Shown: in pieces, positions 53,076 to 64,000 of the stretch
Position numbering within the stretch: position 1 is the stretch's first letter
Layout: every line of letters starts with the position of its first letter
From: Haemonchus contortus
Taxonomy: Eukaryota > Nematoda > Chromadorea > Rhabditida > Trichostrongylidae
DNA: 64,000 nt
Reading direction: 5' to 3'
NCBI GenBank assembly: GCA_000469685.2
Contig: LS997565.1
Location: forward strand, 41,992,166 to 42,056,165
Made by a program: the position numbers and the translations under genes
Notes under the pieces: model-generated
Told to the model about the DNA's origin: nothing
Database searches by the model: none
The model's input: only the letters and a program-made list of their open reading frames with translations

Positions 53076-54640
53076 TTATCATTTTTGTTGTATGTTGGCC
53101 GTGGGGGGAATGGAAGCCTGGCTGGCAGCTATGCTATGCAGCTATCAATCTTTCTCACCAATTGAAGGGACGCACAGTAGCATTCACCTGCCTCACCACT
53201 TCGCAAGAGATGAAAAAGTCGTTTCAACAAATTTGTGTATTTCCTTATATTCAGGCACACAAAAAAGGGAAGATAAGCAATGAAACGCTAAATCTGCTCA
53301 ACCTGTAGAGTAGAAGAAGCGTTGTGAGACCACGGAGAGAACTTCTCATGAAGGGTTATGGTCCTAAGGAGGAGCCACATTTATGAAGTCTTTATGGTGA
53401 GCGGGCAATTAATTTGGCCGTGGGGATAGGTTTAGATTCATGATTTCCATTTATAGTTAATTAATTGAGACAAACGGTTATGATCTTCAGGAGAGGCCGG
53501 CCAGTTTCTATGGATTAAACGGACCATTGAGTTCGCTATGCAAAAATTGATTTGAATTCAATAACTGCCACGGTGAAACTGAAAGCCTATTCCCACTATG
53601 AGCACACAGAGTAGCATAGGATTGCCTGCAAGGAAGACCTCAAGGGCAATCGCGCTCAATCCTGAACTATGAGCCATGAAAGCTCTGGTCAACGAATTTT
53701 TTCGAATTCTTTTTTTTATATTTGAGTCAGGAAGGGTGCGGAATGGGCGTTGGCATGCCCACCACCGCTGCTTACTGCATCCGATCTATCTTGCGAAAGA
53801 AAGATCGAGCGGTTTCAAAGAGAACACTTTGAAACTCGTACTGATTAGGCGTTTTTCGTCCATTGCCGTATTTAACGGCTGTACTCAGAAACTGGTAAGG
53901 GTTGTGTGTTGTGGGAAAACGCTTAACATCGGAAGGGACTCAAAAACGTTTTAGGGCTCCCTGAGCCGGCGCCTAATCCACCATCTCCACAAGGCTTTCG
54001 CGTCACTTGCAGCGGTGAAATAATAGCAGCAACAAAAAACATCAAGGAAAACAGTTTATATCAGAACAGTTCATAGTTTAGCGAATCAAAGCCGATAGTG
54101 CTGTAGGCTTATAATGTTAAAGGTGTCAGTACCAACGAGCTAAGGCTGAGAAGACATCAGGAAGGCGAGATCTTGAGTGGTCTCGGTACTGTAAATGTTA
54201 AAGAGCATGGTACCAAGAAAGCACAACCACGATTTCGAATTCTGCAGAGACCAAGTCTTGACTTCACCTTAAGGAACGTTGAACCATACCACATTGAAAA
54301 ACCGTCTATAACGAATGAAACTTTCACTGAAAGCTCGTAAGCACTGTGGTGGGTTCCTTGTGGGTTCTTATTTCATTGCACTTCGCTAATCATAATTTTT
54401 GACAAAAATGCGACAAACGAAGGCTGTTTCTACGATACATTTGAAGTAAGCCAACCCCACATTCAAAATTGTCTTCAATGTCCTTATCCTGATAAATGCT
54501 CTTCGTCATGAATGGTTTCAAATCAATGAACCACATTCAAAGTCCTGTCGATGCTCTCAAATCCTGAAGATGGGTCTCTTGCAAAGTCCATCACCTCCAA
54601 GAATTTCGCAAAAGTTTACGGGGCAGCTAAGAGGTTACAA
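53076..54640. repeat. Duplicated spacer
   Basis: No gene seen. Colinear with 15490-16260 plus 17350-17770 (interrupted there by the foldback element) and with 26400-27800. Confidence 0.55.
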
Positions 54641-54641
54641 T

Positions 54642-54870
54642 ATTAGTCAGCGACCTAATGTTTCGACGTTTTCGCCTTGTTCAGAGGCCAAAGTTCTACC
54701 GCAGATATTTAAAAAAAGATATAAAAATCCGCTGTCGCCACGGGCGACTGTCAGTAGTGTTCGCTACTGACAGTCGCCCGTGGTAACAGCGGATTTTCGA
54801 GCGTTCGAGCGGTAGAACCTTGGTCTCTGAAGAAGACGAAAATGTCGAAACGTTAGGCCGCTGATTAATG
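54642..54870. repeat. Palindrome with hammerhead-like motifs at both ends
   Basis: ATTAGTCAGCGACCTAA (54642) pairs with TTAGGCCGCTGATTAAT (54853-54869). A perfect inner stem (CCACGGGCGACTGTCAGTAG and complement) centres on about 54760. Each arm carries a CTGAAGAAGACG...GTCGAAACG-type motif (54827-54850 plus; 54661-54684 minus). The layout is that of the 16276-16890 element. Confidence 0.6.
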
Positions 54871-54954
54871 AATTGCTCCACCTAACAACCTCGGACGGCA
54901 CAGGAATACTGTATCATGGAATCCACTGTGTTTATAAGAAATTGGAAAACTCAC

Positions 54955-55128
54955 ACCAGATCTTTCTGCCTCGACGCCAACCATGACGCAATCTGGAATT
55001 TCTTCGAAGCACATTTTCGGACAAACACTACGACTTTTGGAAAAGACAGTTTGCTTCTCGTTGATATAATCCTTTGCGACATTCTCAAAGGTCGTAAGCT
55101 TGAATGTTCATAAAGGTACGGTATGCGC
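54955..55128 (-). pseudogene. Orphan, dead exon 2 of the secreted-protein family (copy G)
   Basis: 58 codons aligned with exon 2 of the intact genes. The first cysteine codon has become TGA, the acceptor TAG is now TTG, and the first Cys of the CxxxC pair survives as CPKMC. The donor GTGAGT remains. No exon 1 or 3 found nearby. Confidence 0.7.
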
Positions 55129-55162
55129 CAAGAACGAAACGTGATTCCTCATAGGTTCACAA

Positions 55163-55640
55163 TATCCTCGCGTCTGTCTGTCTGTCTGTGTGTCTGTCTT
55201 TCTTTCTGTCTTTCTGTCTCTTTGTTTGTTTGGTTGTTTGTTTGCACGGAAATCTGATATTACCAGAAGAAGCTCCAGTCGGTTCAAGTTTGGGATGGGT
55301 TGGAGATAGGGCATACCGACGGAGAACATGTGAGCTCAGCGAAGCTCCGCCTACAGGGGGCGGGGCATGCACAACAGCGGGCGTTGTCTTGTGCGAAATG
55401 TCTAGATTGGGTTTCATAGCAGCCCGGCCGCCTCGAATGAATGGGCCAAGGTGTGGGATGGCGAAGCGAATTGAAGAAAACTCACCGGGTGCAGCGGTGA
55501 GGGGAGCGTTCTTGCAGTGGTCGGTACTTACCACACAAGATCATAGCTCGATTCAGCGGAAGCGAGTAGGCCAGGAAAAAAATAAGCAAAGGAGCAAGGC
55601 TTTGTGCATGCTGGGCAAAAGTGGGCGTTCAAATATCGGT
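55163..55640 (+). repeat. Dispersed repeat starting with TCTG/TTTG simple repeats
   Basis: Begins with (GTCT)n and (TTTG)n tracts (55163-55245), then GC-rich blocks AGCTCCGCC..GGGCGGGGC and GGCCAGGAAAAAAATAAG. The same blocks occur in the opposite orientation at 62990-63365, again bounded by a GACA/CAAA/CATA tract. No coding capacity is supported; the long frame at 55188-55748 is not conserved. Confidence 0.55.
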
Positions 55641-56015
55641 TTTTTTTTAGAAAAATTTATAACTCTGTTTGAAAAGTTCTATAACATGGAAGATAAAGTG
55701 GTTAGAGGCTATAGAAGAAATGTTGCAAAAACCCTGGAGTTGTCGTGAGGTTATGAAAGTACGTAGAGAAAATTGTATTCGTAATAGCTTTTGTACTCCA
55801 AAGAAGAGGAAAATTCGAGGCTACCTACCTCAATTTTGAAAAGTTTTTCTTCATTTAATCTTTGGTTGAAGAACAGTTATTATATCGCTGTTAGAGGCTA
55901 CAGCAGCTGCTTTCATTTTCAGTGTACGATCAAAAAGACAGGCTTCCCTGTTGGATGTCTAGGCATTACCACTTGAACAGTTCACTGAAAATTTGCAAAC
56001 AAGCAATGCTTGTGA

Positions 56016-56330
56016 CGGGTGGCTTGTAGGTGGACTCGCTCCGGAATACAGTATATTCTCGCCTGTCGCAATGAGGGTTCGAATCCCGGATCGATATCCG
56101 TCCAGGCCAAACAAGCCTTCCATCCCTCCGGGGTCGCTTAATTGGTACCAGACTCGTCTGGGGGGATAAAAGCACTGGATTGTACATCGGCCGGCCTTCG
56201 CAAGTTAATGGATGGGCCATATACGCATCCAATACGCCACTACGATTCTGAATGGAAGTCGAATGCGTGGGCCCATTCTTCCGAAGGGATGGATTAACGC
56301 CCCAAAACGTTTCGATTAACGTTTCTGAAA
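56016..56330 (+). mobile_element. tRNA-derived SINE copy
   Basis: Contains a perfect box B GGTTCGAATCC (56077-56087) and the shared CCGGATCGATA, ACCAGACTCGTCTGG and TGAATGGAAGTCGA blocks of the SINE at 137-439. Box A is altered. Ends are approximate. Confidence 0.75.
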
Positions 56331-58548
56331 CTTTTTCTTTCTCACCTGTTGCAACGTTTCCAATTAATGGCGAACCCCTCACTGGATGGCAAATACCAAC
56401 ATATGTAGCCCCAATTTGGGGCTTCTCATCAGATGACACCGATTGATAACTTAGGGAGCCCCACCGCACGACTATTATAGAAACAACGTACACTCGAATC
56501 GTAGATCGTCCTTCAAGTGACGGAAAGAATGTGATTGTCTTAATACTCGTTAATAATGCCGTAACGGTAATACAGTGTCAAGCTTGTCACTGCATTCAAG
56601 CTTGAAAATACTGCCTAACAATAAAGGGCATAGCGAGACTTCATCGTAAAACCTAACAAAGTAACTTTAGTTTTTGGCTACCTTCCTAAGCGCATTTACT
56701 TATTGGTAGACGCGTACCTGCTCGATATGACGACTTCAATCCGCGCTGATTACTACGGAACACTGTTTTTCACAGGAAGTAATTCGACGTCAGCTTTTTA
56801 CTTTTACATTTACATAAAGTGCTCTTACACAGCCGGATTTCTGTCAGGGTTATCCCTTGCAAGCACCTGTTTTCACTAGTGCCGAGATCCCTTACGTTTC
56901 ACGAACTCTGCCTACCTTTTCGCTTCCTCTCCCATTCATGCAATTTTTTCCAGCGATCTTCATCTTCATAAGATATTTGTAATGCTGCTATCTCTAAGCT
57001 TTATTCCAATTTGTTTGTCATGTGTATTTTTTAAGCTCTTGATGCTCCACTTTATTGTTTAGCTTTCGGCATATAATGCCTTCTTCAGACCTTAACAATA
57101 CATAGTTGCAAACAATCAGACAATTTCTGCATTTCTGCCCAGCAGGAATTTCAGATATATCGAATGTTGCTACCTCTGAGCTTCAACTGTTGGCATTCTG
57201 AAATACTTGAAATTTGAAATAGTTGAGATTTTCGCGAATATGAATGTCATCAAATCTGTGCAGCTGCCACGCGCATACATACGAAGCACTTCCTAAATCG
57301 CGCACTACAATCGTGCAATCGCACATCAAATTTGCCAACAATTTCAACATGGCAGGTGCTGTGGCTTCATCGTGCTTTCCTATGAAAAACCTCAACTTCC
57401 ATGCGCTCGCGAGGATCAGCTTTATCGGCAATACTTTGAAACAGCAAAGATCCGATTGCATTATAGCATGCCTATTACCGCAATTCATTGCATCTGATCA
57501 TCCGAAAAAGACTTTGAGAACTACATAGAAAGAATACTTCGAAGCTTGTCCTGACTGATCTTCAAGAAAAATTCAATTGAATTCAAGACTCCAAGAAAAA
57601 TCTTTTTCCCTGGAGTTTTGTTAAGGCGTTTGGGCGAGCAAGCCACATATGCTTTGCACTATTTCAGGCCCTGACGAATGCGAAGCAGCCGAAACGTTGG
57701 CCATATAAAGTATTCAATCTTGAGAGGCTTGAACAGGACGTATCTTTTCTGTATTTCAAGACCGAAAGCGGCTGACCGGCTCATTACGTTATACCGTTTT
57801 GAAAAGCCGAGGCTGAAAAGTCATTTGGGAGGCGGGTCTAAAGGAGTTCCGGTATTGTCAATGATAGAGAGCATTGTGCCATGAAAGCGCGAGCTTGACT
57901 CAAATCGACATAATTGAAAGTGCTCTGACGCGCAATACTTTGAGAAACTCCCTATTCTGTAAATTGCTTTCACTGAGAGCTAGGAAACATTGTAGTGGAT
58001 TGTCTAACACTTTTTGCTTCGTTCAACATAGTTTCTGACAAAACTGCAACTGAACGAAGAAGGGTTCTGCCATAGTTATCACAATTTTCCATACTCACAA
58101 TGGAAATTTCGTCTTCAGTGCCCTTGTCCGTGTGTGAGGAAAAACGCTATTAGCCATAGATGTCAACTTTACCACCCCTTTCAAAAACTAGTCGAAGGGT
58201 TCCCTCGAACGGCTGAAGTTGGCACTCAGTAACCTTGTGAAATATGCTGGGGACAACTACGACAAGGTTTTGTCCCTACTACCACATGTTCTGTCAATCA
58301 TACAACAATGTGACGACAAGTTGCGAAACTTTTCTGACATCAATTTATTCATGAATGTGTTTAGGGTAAGTAGGTTTCATGCAAAAATCCTGGAGAACAG
58401 TGAATGATAATTTGTTTATAGGTGCTTTACATGTAATAGAACTACAATAAGGTTTATACATAACCATTCGTAGTTCATTTACTTCGGCAAGAGCAGTCTT
58501 TATGAAAACGCATTCTTCAGTCTAGAAACCACTCTGAAGCGTCATATT
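56331..58548. repeat. Spacer downstream of gene F with hammerhead-like motifs
   Basis: No gene supported. 57240-57400 resembles 27320-27440 and 57740-58480 resembles 27860-28610. Two motif copies of the CTGA.GA...GAAA type lie at 57064-57088 (minus) and 57671-57695 (plus). Confidence 0.5.
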
Positions 58549-58721
58549 TTTATTAAGCATATCCTATGGATTAAGCATACTACATAACACATTCAAGCTT
58601 ATTCAGCTACACCGTAACCCAAGCAAAGCGAAGCAACACCGCTGCCCAAGCAAAGCCATCGTCTAGAGTAAGGTAAGAAAATGAGAACGTAGCTTCAGCA
58701 TGCCTGCCGTTTGACCAGGCC

Positions 58722-61106
58722 TCATGGGAACACGTCCACTGCTAACGGGCACTTGGCATCAACTTCCTCTCTTTCCAACTTGTAAAGAACTTCAGTTGGG
58801 TAGTAGTCCCATGAAATATTGTCGGGAGAGCTTCGTAAGGTGTAGATGGAGCACTGGTACATGAAGTCCGAAACACTCACTTGCGTCGAAGAAGACTTCT
58901 GGTATTCGTGCTGTTCATTGAGTTAACTTTCAGCAGAGGAGTTATTCAGTTTGTTTCACTGTACGGCTCTAGTTGCAAGTAAATGAAAAAGTGAATCTAG
59001 AAAACACAGTCCAAGTAGAAAATTGCAAACAGGTCATACAAAGGAACTGTGAGCTCGAACAGCCTAAGTGTGGCTCTGCTTTTTTTTTATGAAGTCATAG
59101 TTCCTGCTCGACACTTGGTGTCCTCTCAGCCACAAAACAAAGCATGTAAATGCCAGCAGATAGCTGCATAATTCAGCTTTAATCGGTAGCGACTACTTCT
59201 AATAGGTTTTCGAATTTCGAACATAACAGGGCAAGTAGGCAATTTAGCGTATGGAATGATATCGAATGACCGGTGTCGATCGGATCAGTAGTGCCGGTAG
59301 GTGAGCTATCGATAACTCAAAACTAAAGCGGAGGCTCCAAAATATCACCTCTTTCGTTGATATATGATGCTCTTTTTCAAACAGGCACAACTAATCAGCC
59401 GAACGTGTCGGAAACTTACATTGGAATCGTGTGGCATCACACCAACCATGGCGCACTCTGGGAACTCATCGGAGCACATCTTCAGACAATCGCCATAACT
59501 TCGAGTCTGGTTGTTATGGTATAGGTTGATATAATCCCTTGCTACATTTCCAACGGTTGTTAGCTTGAATGTGCAGAAAAGGCCTGGATGCGCCTAGAAC
59601 GAAATTCTTCATCGACGTGACTTGCATCTTCTCCATATCATATTATCATATAATACTGACTGGAGTGGAATGATTTTTTCAGGGTAGAACTGAAATTGAA
59701 GTAGTTAAAGTACAAATTGACCAAAATTTCCGTGACAGTTTAGCTGCTAATATATCAAGATTATCATTTTATTTCTGTGAATATTTCTGTGAACTTGACT
59801 TACTGTAGCAAACAATTACCTTAGCTAAACATGGTTTCGTTCCGTTGGTTAGGTGAATGTCTTAATGATCTTGAAAGGTTAACATTTTCTCAATAAAATT
59901 ACTTCATATTTAATGGATTCGATCCTACTCGCAGTTCGCATTAACCAAATAATAGCTTCACCATGTTTTTTTCTTCGTAAGAACTGTGTTTTATTCACGT
60001 TCTCCGCTGAAAAAATATTTTCTTGCGAGTTTATGCAAATGTATGTATGAATTCGCGTTCATAGTAATGTCTCCACTTCTAGCAAAAAAAGCCGAGGATG
60101 TGTCACCGTCTTTTTTGTATTTTTTTTCTTTTTTCTTGGCAAAATTCTGGCAAAAGAACAATTATTCCATTGCCTAATGAGGCTACGTTTCCAGTGTACT
60201 ATCAATGTGGCGGTATAGTTGAGCGTCTACGCATTACCATTGCTAAAGCTCATTCAAATTCAAATAACTTGTTGGTCGACATCAAAGCGTATATCGCTCC
60301 GAAAAATAGAAATTTCAGCTGATGAAATCGAGCACTTGCCAGCGGAATCTCGTGAGTCAGATCACACTACATGTATAATATCAACCCTCTTTGTGCATCT
60401 ATTTTGTATATGACTGTACAACTAAATTGACCTTGAGCGTAATGATCTAAACGTAAATGGTTACAAGAAGCGCATAACTATGGTGATTTTATGGGAAGCA
60501 AAGGCAAACAGCAGACATATGGTCGACAAGAAAAGGTCTCCAAAACTCCCAATAAACAGGAAGATGTGAGCTACACGTATGCCATACAGATGCTTTTGGA
60601 TTAAAAACGGCTCAAAGATTGTACCCATTTTGTAACAAACCCAGAGGCGGACGAACGGCACTGTAAAGGCTGCACCACTTAGAAGGAATATCTATGCTTG
60701 ATATTCGAAAAACTTGTAATGACCTTTGAGACGATAGTGAAAAGAAATTCAAAGCATTTTCGGCTCCATATAGCCAGCTCTTTGAGCAATTGCGAGGAAT
60801 AAAATCTCGTCCAAACACCTCTTCTCTAACAAGTTTGACTTTTCAACCCCCCTATTTTCATTACGCCGAAAATAAAACCGGAATAGGCACAGAAGTTATC
60901 CGATTGTTCCGCTTACCCGCTATGTTTATCCGTTTCACGAAGACCTCATGTGTGCTCCTTTTGAATCTAATGACAGGCCTAAAACAACCTTTTTGGAAGT
61001 GTTTTCTATTTTTCACATAAAGCCTTGATATTTTATTTTAATGACATACCTGCAAATGGAGAAGAAACCACAGAAGTGGCGAGGCGAGGACTCGATGAGG
61101 AAGCAT
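58722..61106 (-). CDS. Small secreted cysteine-rich (PAN-like) protein, family copy F
   Basis: Complement of exons 61050-61106 (signal peptide MLPHRVLASPLLWFLLHLQ, donor GTATGT), 59420-59593 (58 codons, acceptor TTCTAG, donor GTAAGT) and 58722-58859 (45 codons plus TGA). Phase 0 throughout, six cysteines after the signal, about 122 aa. The usual acceptor AG before exon 3 has become TG; an AG six bases further (TACCAG|TGC) would keep the frame and shorten the protein by two residues. AATAAA is at 58549-58554; an ATATTCAG acceptor ends 5 nt before the ATG. Likely functional, with the exon 3 acceptor the only doubt. Confidence 0.7.
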
Positions 61107-62500
61107 TCACCCTGAATATTAAGAAAGATTTTCATTAATTTCTACTGGAATTTCGGGAATGGTAAACAATTCAGTAAAACTACGACTTCTACACCATGCT
61201 TGTCCTCTTGAAATCAGGAAACAGATTAGTAAAATCGTAGTAATGAATTCAATGAGAAAGGAAAGAAAAAAATTGGAAAAGAACCCCTATGACAAACGGA
61301 GCCTGTTTGGCAGGTTATTGGCTCTCTTCGAATGGTATTGGAAGGGATAGTGCCTCAAGTTTCTAGCTTGGGTAAGTTTGAAGCTCCGCATCCCAGCTTT
61401 GATCGTGGTGGCTCCTACTGTGTATCACCCTTCACCTCGGTCGTGGGGGAAGGTGGCCTGACAGATACGAAATTGATGGACGTTTGGTCCTTCCTCACCA
61501 CTACTTAGGAGCCAAATTTCGTGAAGCTTGTGCAATTCTTCGTATTCAAAACCACAAAAGGGTGAGAGGAGAGCACAAAGCCGCAGCGTCTGCTCAGCAT
61601 CTTTTGCAGAGTTGAAAATGTTTTAAAAGATGAGAAGGTTACCAGGGAGAAAACTTTAATATGAACAGTTATTGTCTTAAAGAGAGGCCAACCTCAATAG
61701 AGTTTCTATGGTGAACGAGCAATTAAATTCGCCATTAAAAAAACCGTTTGAGTCTCATAAATGTTACCGTATTTTTCTATAAGGGCTAATGGAGGAGAAT
61801 ATATTGGCACTGAAAAACCTGGACAGCAATCGAGTTTTATCTTAGACCATCGCCAATGTTTTTCTGTAAAAGTGAAACCTTTAAAAAATCTCATCGAAGA
61901 TTTTATTCATCCTACTGCTTCACAGGCTTATCAGTTTATAATGATCGATTGCTTTTTCTTGCTCTGCTTCATTTTGGTTTCGATGCCAAACGATAAGCCG
62001 CGATATATTTCCTTGACTGGCTTGCTTTTTCATTAGATTTTATCGTTTTTTCTTCTGTTTCTTTTTAGTTTTCATGTTTATTAGACTTGATTAATTAAAA
62101 TGACTCCTCCTATATAAACGACGATCAAGACCGCGCATTGGAATTGAAAGGAGCGACCAGTCATGCTAAATAAATAAAGGACTCCCTACTTCAGAAATTG
62201 CGTGCTCCAATCTTCCATCGCAATCCTGCGATAGGCGGCGGGTGCGGTGTGTGCGACGCCGTGTTAGGGGAGAAGTATCCGGACCTGTTGTAGGGATTTA
62301 CACATCTCTACAGGGTATGCACCTGTGTGGCCGGGGTTATTGTAGAATTTATTTCATAAGGTCTGAAGTTAATGTAGTGCATTTGCTCTCTTGTAGAAGG
62401 GACTACTGTGTGTTAAACCATGACACTAACTTTTAGAAAATTTTCAGCCCAGTTTTTGAAAGAGTTTAGTGGTATCTTCTAGTTGTACACCTATGTGGTC
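61107..62500. other. Upstream spacer of gene F
   Basis: 61107-61770 is the family upstream and spacer block without the SINE present in units C and H. 62220-62500 holds two diverged copies of a GCACCTGTGTGGCCGGGGTT / ACACCTATGTGGTCAGGGTT segment ~180 bp apart. No gene seen. Confidence 0.45.
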
Positions 62501-62519
62501 AGGGTTAGTGTGAAGGACA

Positions 62520-62900
62520 GAAGTTTAAATTTTTGATCTCAGCCCCGTCCCCTTCCTTTTTGCAAACCCCACCCACTTCACATTTCGAACCACATTACTT
62601 TTATTACCTCCAGACACCTTTTTCCCGCGTTCTAAAACGCATCTGAAGAGACCTAATAATTTTGATGTGAGCCCGCTTCAGTGTCAACCCCGCCAACTTC
62701 TAGGATTTGACCACATTTGTTCTTTTACACCTTAACACCTTTTTCCCGCATCCTAGAGAGTTTCTGAATAGAGGTATAAATTTTTGATCTAAGCTCCGCC
62801 CACTTTGGTGCCAACCCCGCCCATTTCGAGGATTTGGCCACATTTGTTCCATTGCTGCAACCACTTTTTTCCCGCATTCTAAAACGTTTCCAAGCAAAGT
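62520..62900. repeat. Minisatellite, three ~125-bp units
   Basis: The sequence CTTTTTCCCGC.TTCTAAAACG recurs at about 62620, 62740 and 62868, and AATTTTTGATCT...CCCGCCCA with the same period. Units are ~75% alike by eye. Confidence 0.6.
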
Positions 62901-62989
62901 TGCATTCATTTTTGAAAAGTGGCTCCCGTCTGAACGCACGCCCCGCCCACAGTGGGCGGGGCTCCCCTAAGCTTACGCATGCGTAGCAC

Positions 62990-63365
62990 GCTTAAGGCCC
63001 TGCTAACTCTTCTTATTTTTTTCCTGGCCTCTGCGCCTTAGTTGAATCGAGTTATGAATACATCTGAAAAGTTCCGCCCATTTTGAGAAAGCTCCGCCCA
63101 CAGCACGTGGGTTTCCACCGTCTGGTTTCTTGACCCAATCCCCACTTTTGGACATTTTTCCCCGGTGTCTGGATTTTTTCGAAGCAAAAATAAGATGATT
63201 GACTATTGGCACCGCCGATTCCGGCGCTTGCCCTGCCTCCCGTGGGCGGAGCTTCCGCAGAGCTCGTATGTGCTCTATTAATTTGTCTTGGGCTCCACAC
63301 ATTCCGAACTTGTCCCGACCTCTAAAGGTTTTTTCAAGTGAAACCGGGTTGTGTGACAGACAGAC
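62990..63365 (-). repeat. Dispersed repeat, second copy (inverse of 55163-55640)
   Basis: Reverse complement shares TCGATTCA...GAGGCCAGGAAAAAAATAAG and GAGCTCTGCGGAAGCTCCGCC...GGGC with 55300-55600. Bounded on the right by the compound microsatellite. Confidence 0.5.
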
Positions 63366-64000
63366 AAACAAACAAACAAACAAACAAACAAACAAACAAA
63401 CATACATACATACATACATACATACATACATACATACATACATACATACATACATACATACATACATACATACATACATACATACATACATACATACATA
63501 CATACATACATACATACATACATACATACATACATACATACATACATACATACATACATACATACATACATACATACATACATACATACATACATACATA
63601 CATACATACATACATACATACATACATACATACATACATACATACATACATACATACATACATACATACATACATACATACATACATACATACATACATA
63701 CATACATACATACATACATACATACATACATACATACATACATACATACATACATACATACATACATACATACATACATACATACATACATACATACATA
63801 CATACATACATACATACATACATACATACATACATACATACATACATACATACATACATACATACATACATACATACATACATACATACATACATACATA
63901 CATACATACATACATACATACATACATACATACATACATACATACATACATACATACATACATACATACATACATACATACATACATACATACATACATA
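63357..64000. repeat. Compound tetranucleotide microsatellite (CAGA)n(CAAA)n(CATA)n
   Basis: Short CAGA and CAAA tracts (63357-63400) lead into an uninterrupted CATA tract from 63401 to the window end (about 150 repeats or more). All three minus-strand frames read as Met-Tyr-Val-Cys repeats; these are not genes. Confidence 0.98.

Noticed and set aside
55188..55748. 186-codon plus-strand frame
   Set aside because: It starts in TCTG/TTTG simple repeat and runs through a dispersed repeat whose second copy (62990-63365) lacks the frame.
63003..63999. Long minus-strand frames of Met-Tyr-Val-Cys repeats
   Set aside because: They are translations of the CATA microsatellite, open in all three frames, with no initiation context or conserved domain.

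Overview
The window looks like a repeat-rich segment of a nematode genome, probably a clade V strongylid (hookworm-like; inference). Evidence: long introns with TTTCAG/TTTTAG acceptors, Tc1/mariner elements, a BEL/Pao retrotransposon of the kind nematodes carry, and near-exact copies of the nematode SL1 spliced-leader sequence inside that retrotransposon's LTRs. No bacterial-style gene organisation is present; most open reading frames are chance or decayed transposon sequence.

Host genes. The backbone is a tandemly duplicated family of small secreted-protein genes. Each intact gene has three phase-0 exons: a 57-bp signal-peptide exon, a 174-bp exon with four cysteines, and a ~138-bp exon with two more. 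I reconstruct A (+, 3412-5651), B (-, broken, 6303-8416), C (-, 10471-13603), D (-, 22112-26032), E (-, 28820-33688) and F (-, 58722-61106), plus an orphan signal exon (38623-38679, 'H') and an orphan dead middle exon (54955-55128, 'G'). The predicted ~122-aa proteins have a PAN/apple-like cysteine pattern. A conserved splice acceptor lies 5 nt before every start codon, as expected for SL trans-splicing. The spacers between the genes are diverged copies of each other.

Mobile elements have invaded the array: tRNA-derived SINEs (137-439, 5085-5335, 13934-15475, 52795-53075, 56016-56330), a mariner nested in a SINE (14117-15386), a second mariner remnant (12450-12690), a palindromic retroelement with a 12-bp target duplication (16276-16890), a CR1-like LINE (17782 to ~21700), a Tc1-like element in an intron of D (23419-24922), two related Tc1-like elements with doubled terminal repeats (29014-31564 and 51133-52714), and a TTAA-flanked piggyBac-like MITE (37654-38264).

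The most interesting object is a young BEL/Pao retrotransposon (38906-51120, 5-bp target duplication). It encodes Gag, a 2315-residue Pol-Env polyprotein whose end resembles a phlebovirus-type glycoprotein, and an additional gag-like coiled-coil plus zinc-knuckle protein downstream of env. Both LTRs carry 21 of the 22 nt of SL1. A strong splice donor lies in the leader and a strong acceptor just before the third gene. Its 3' LTR was later split by a 5'-truncated LINE.

The right end (62.5-64 kb) is minisatellite and a >600-bp CATA microsatellite running off the window.
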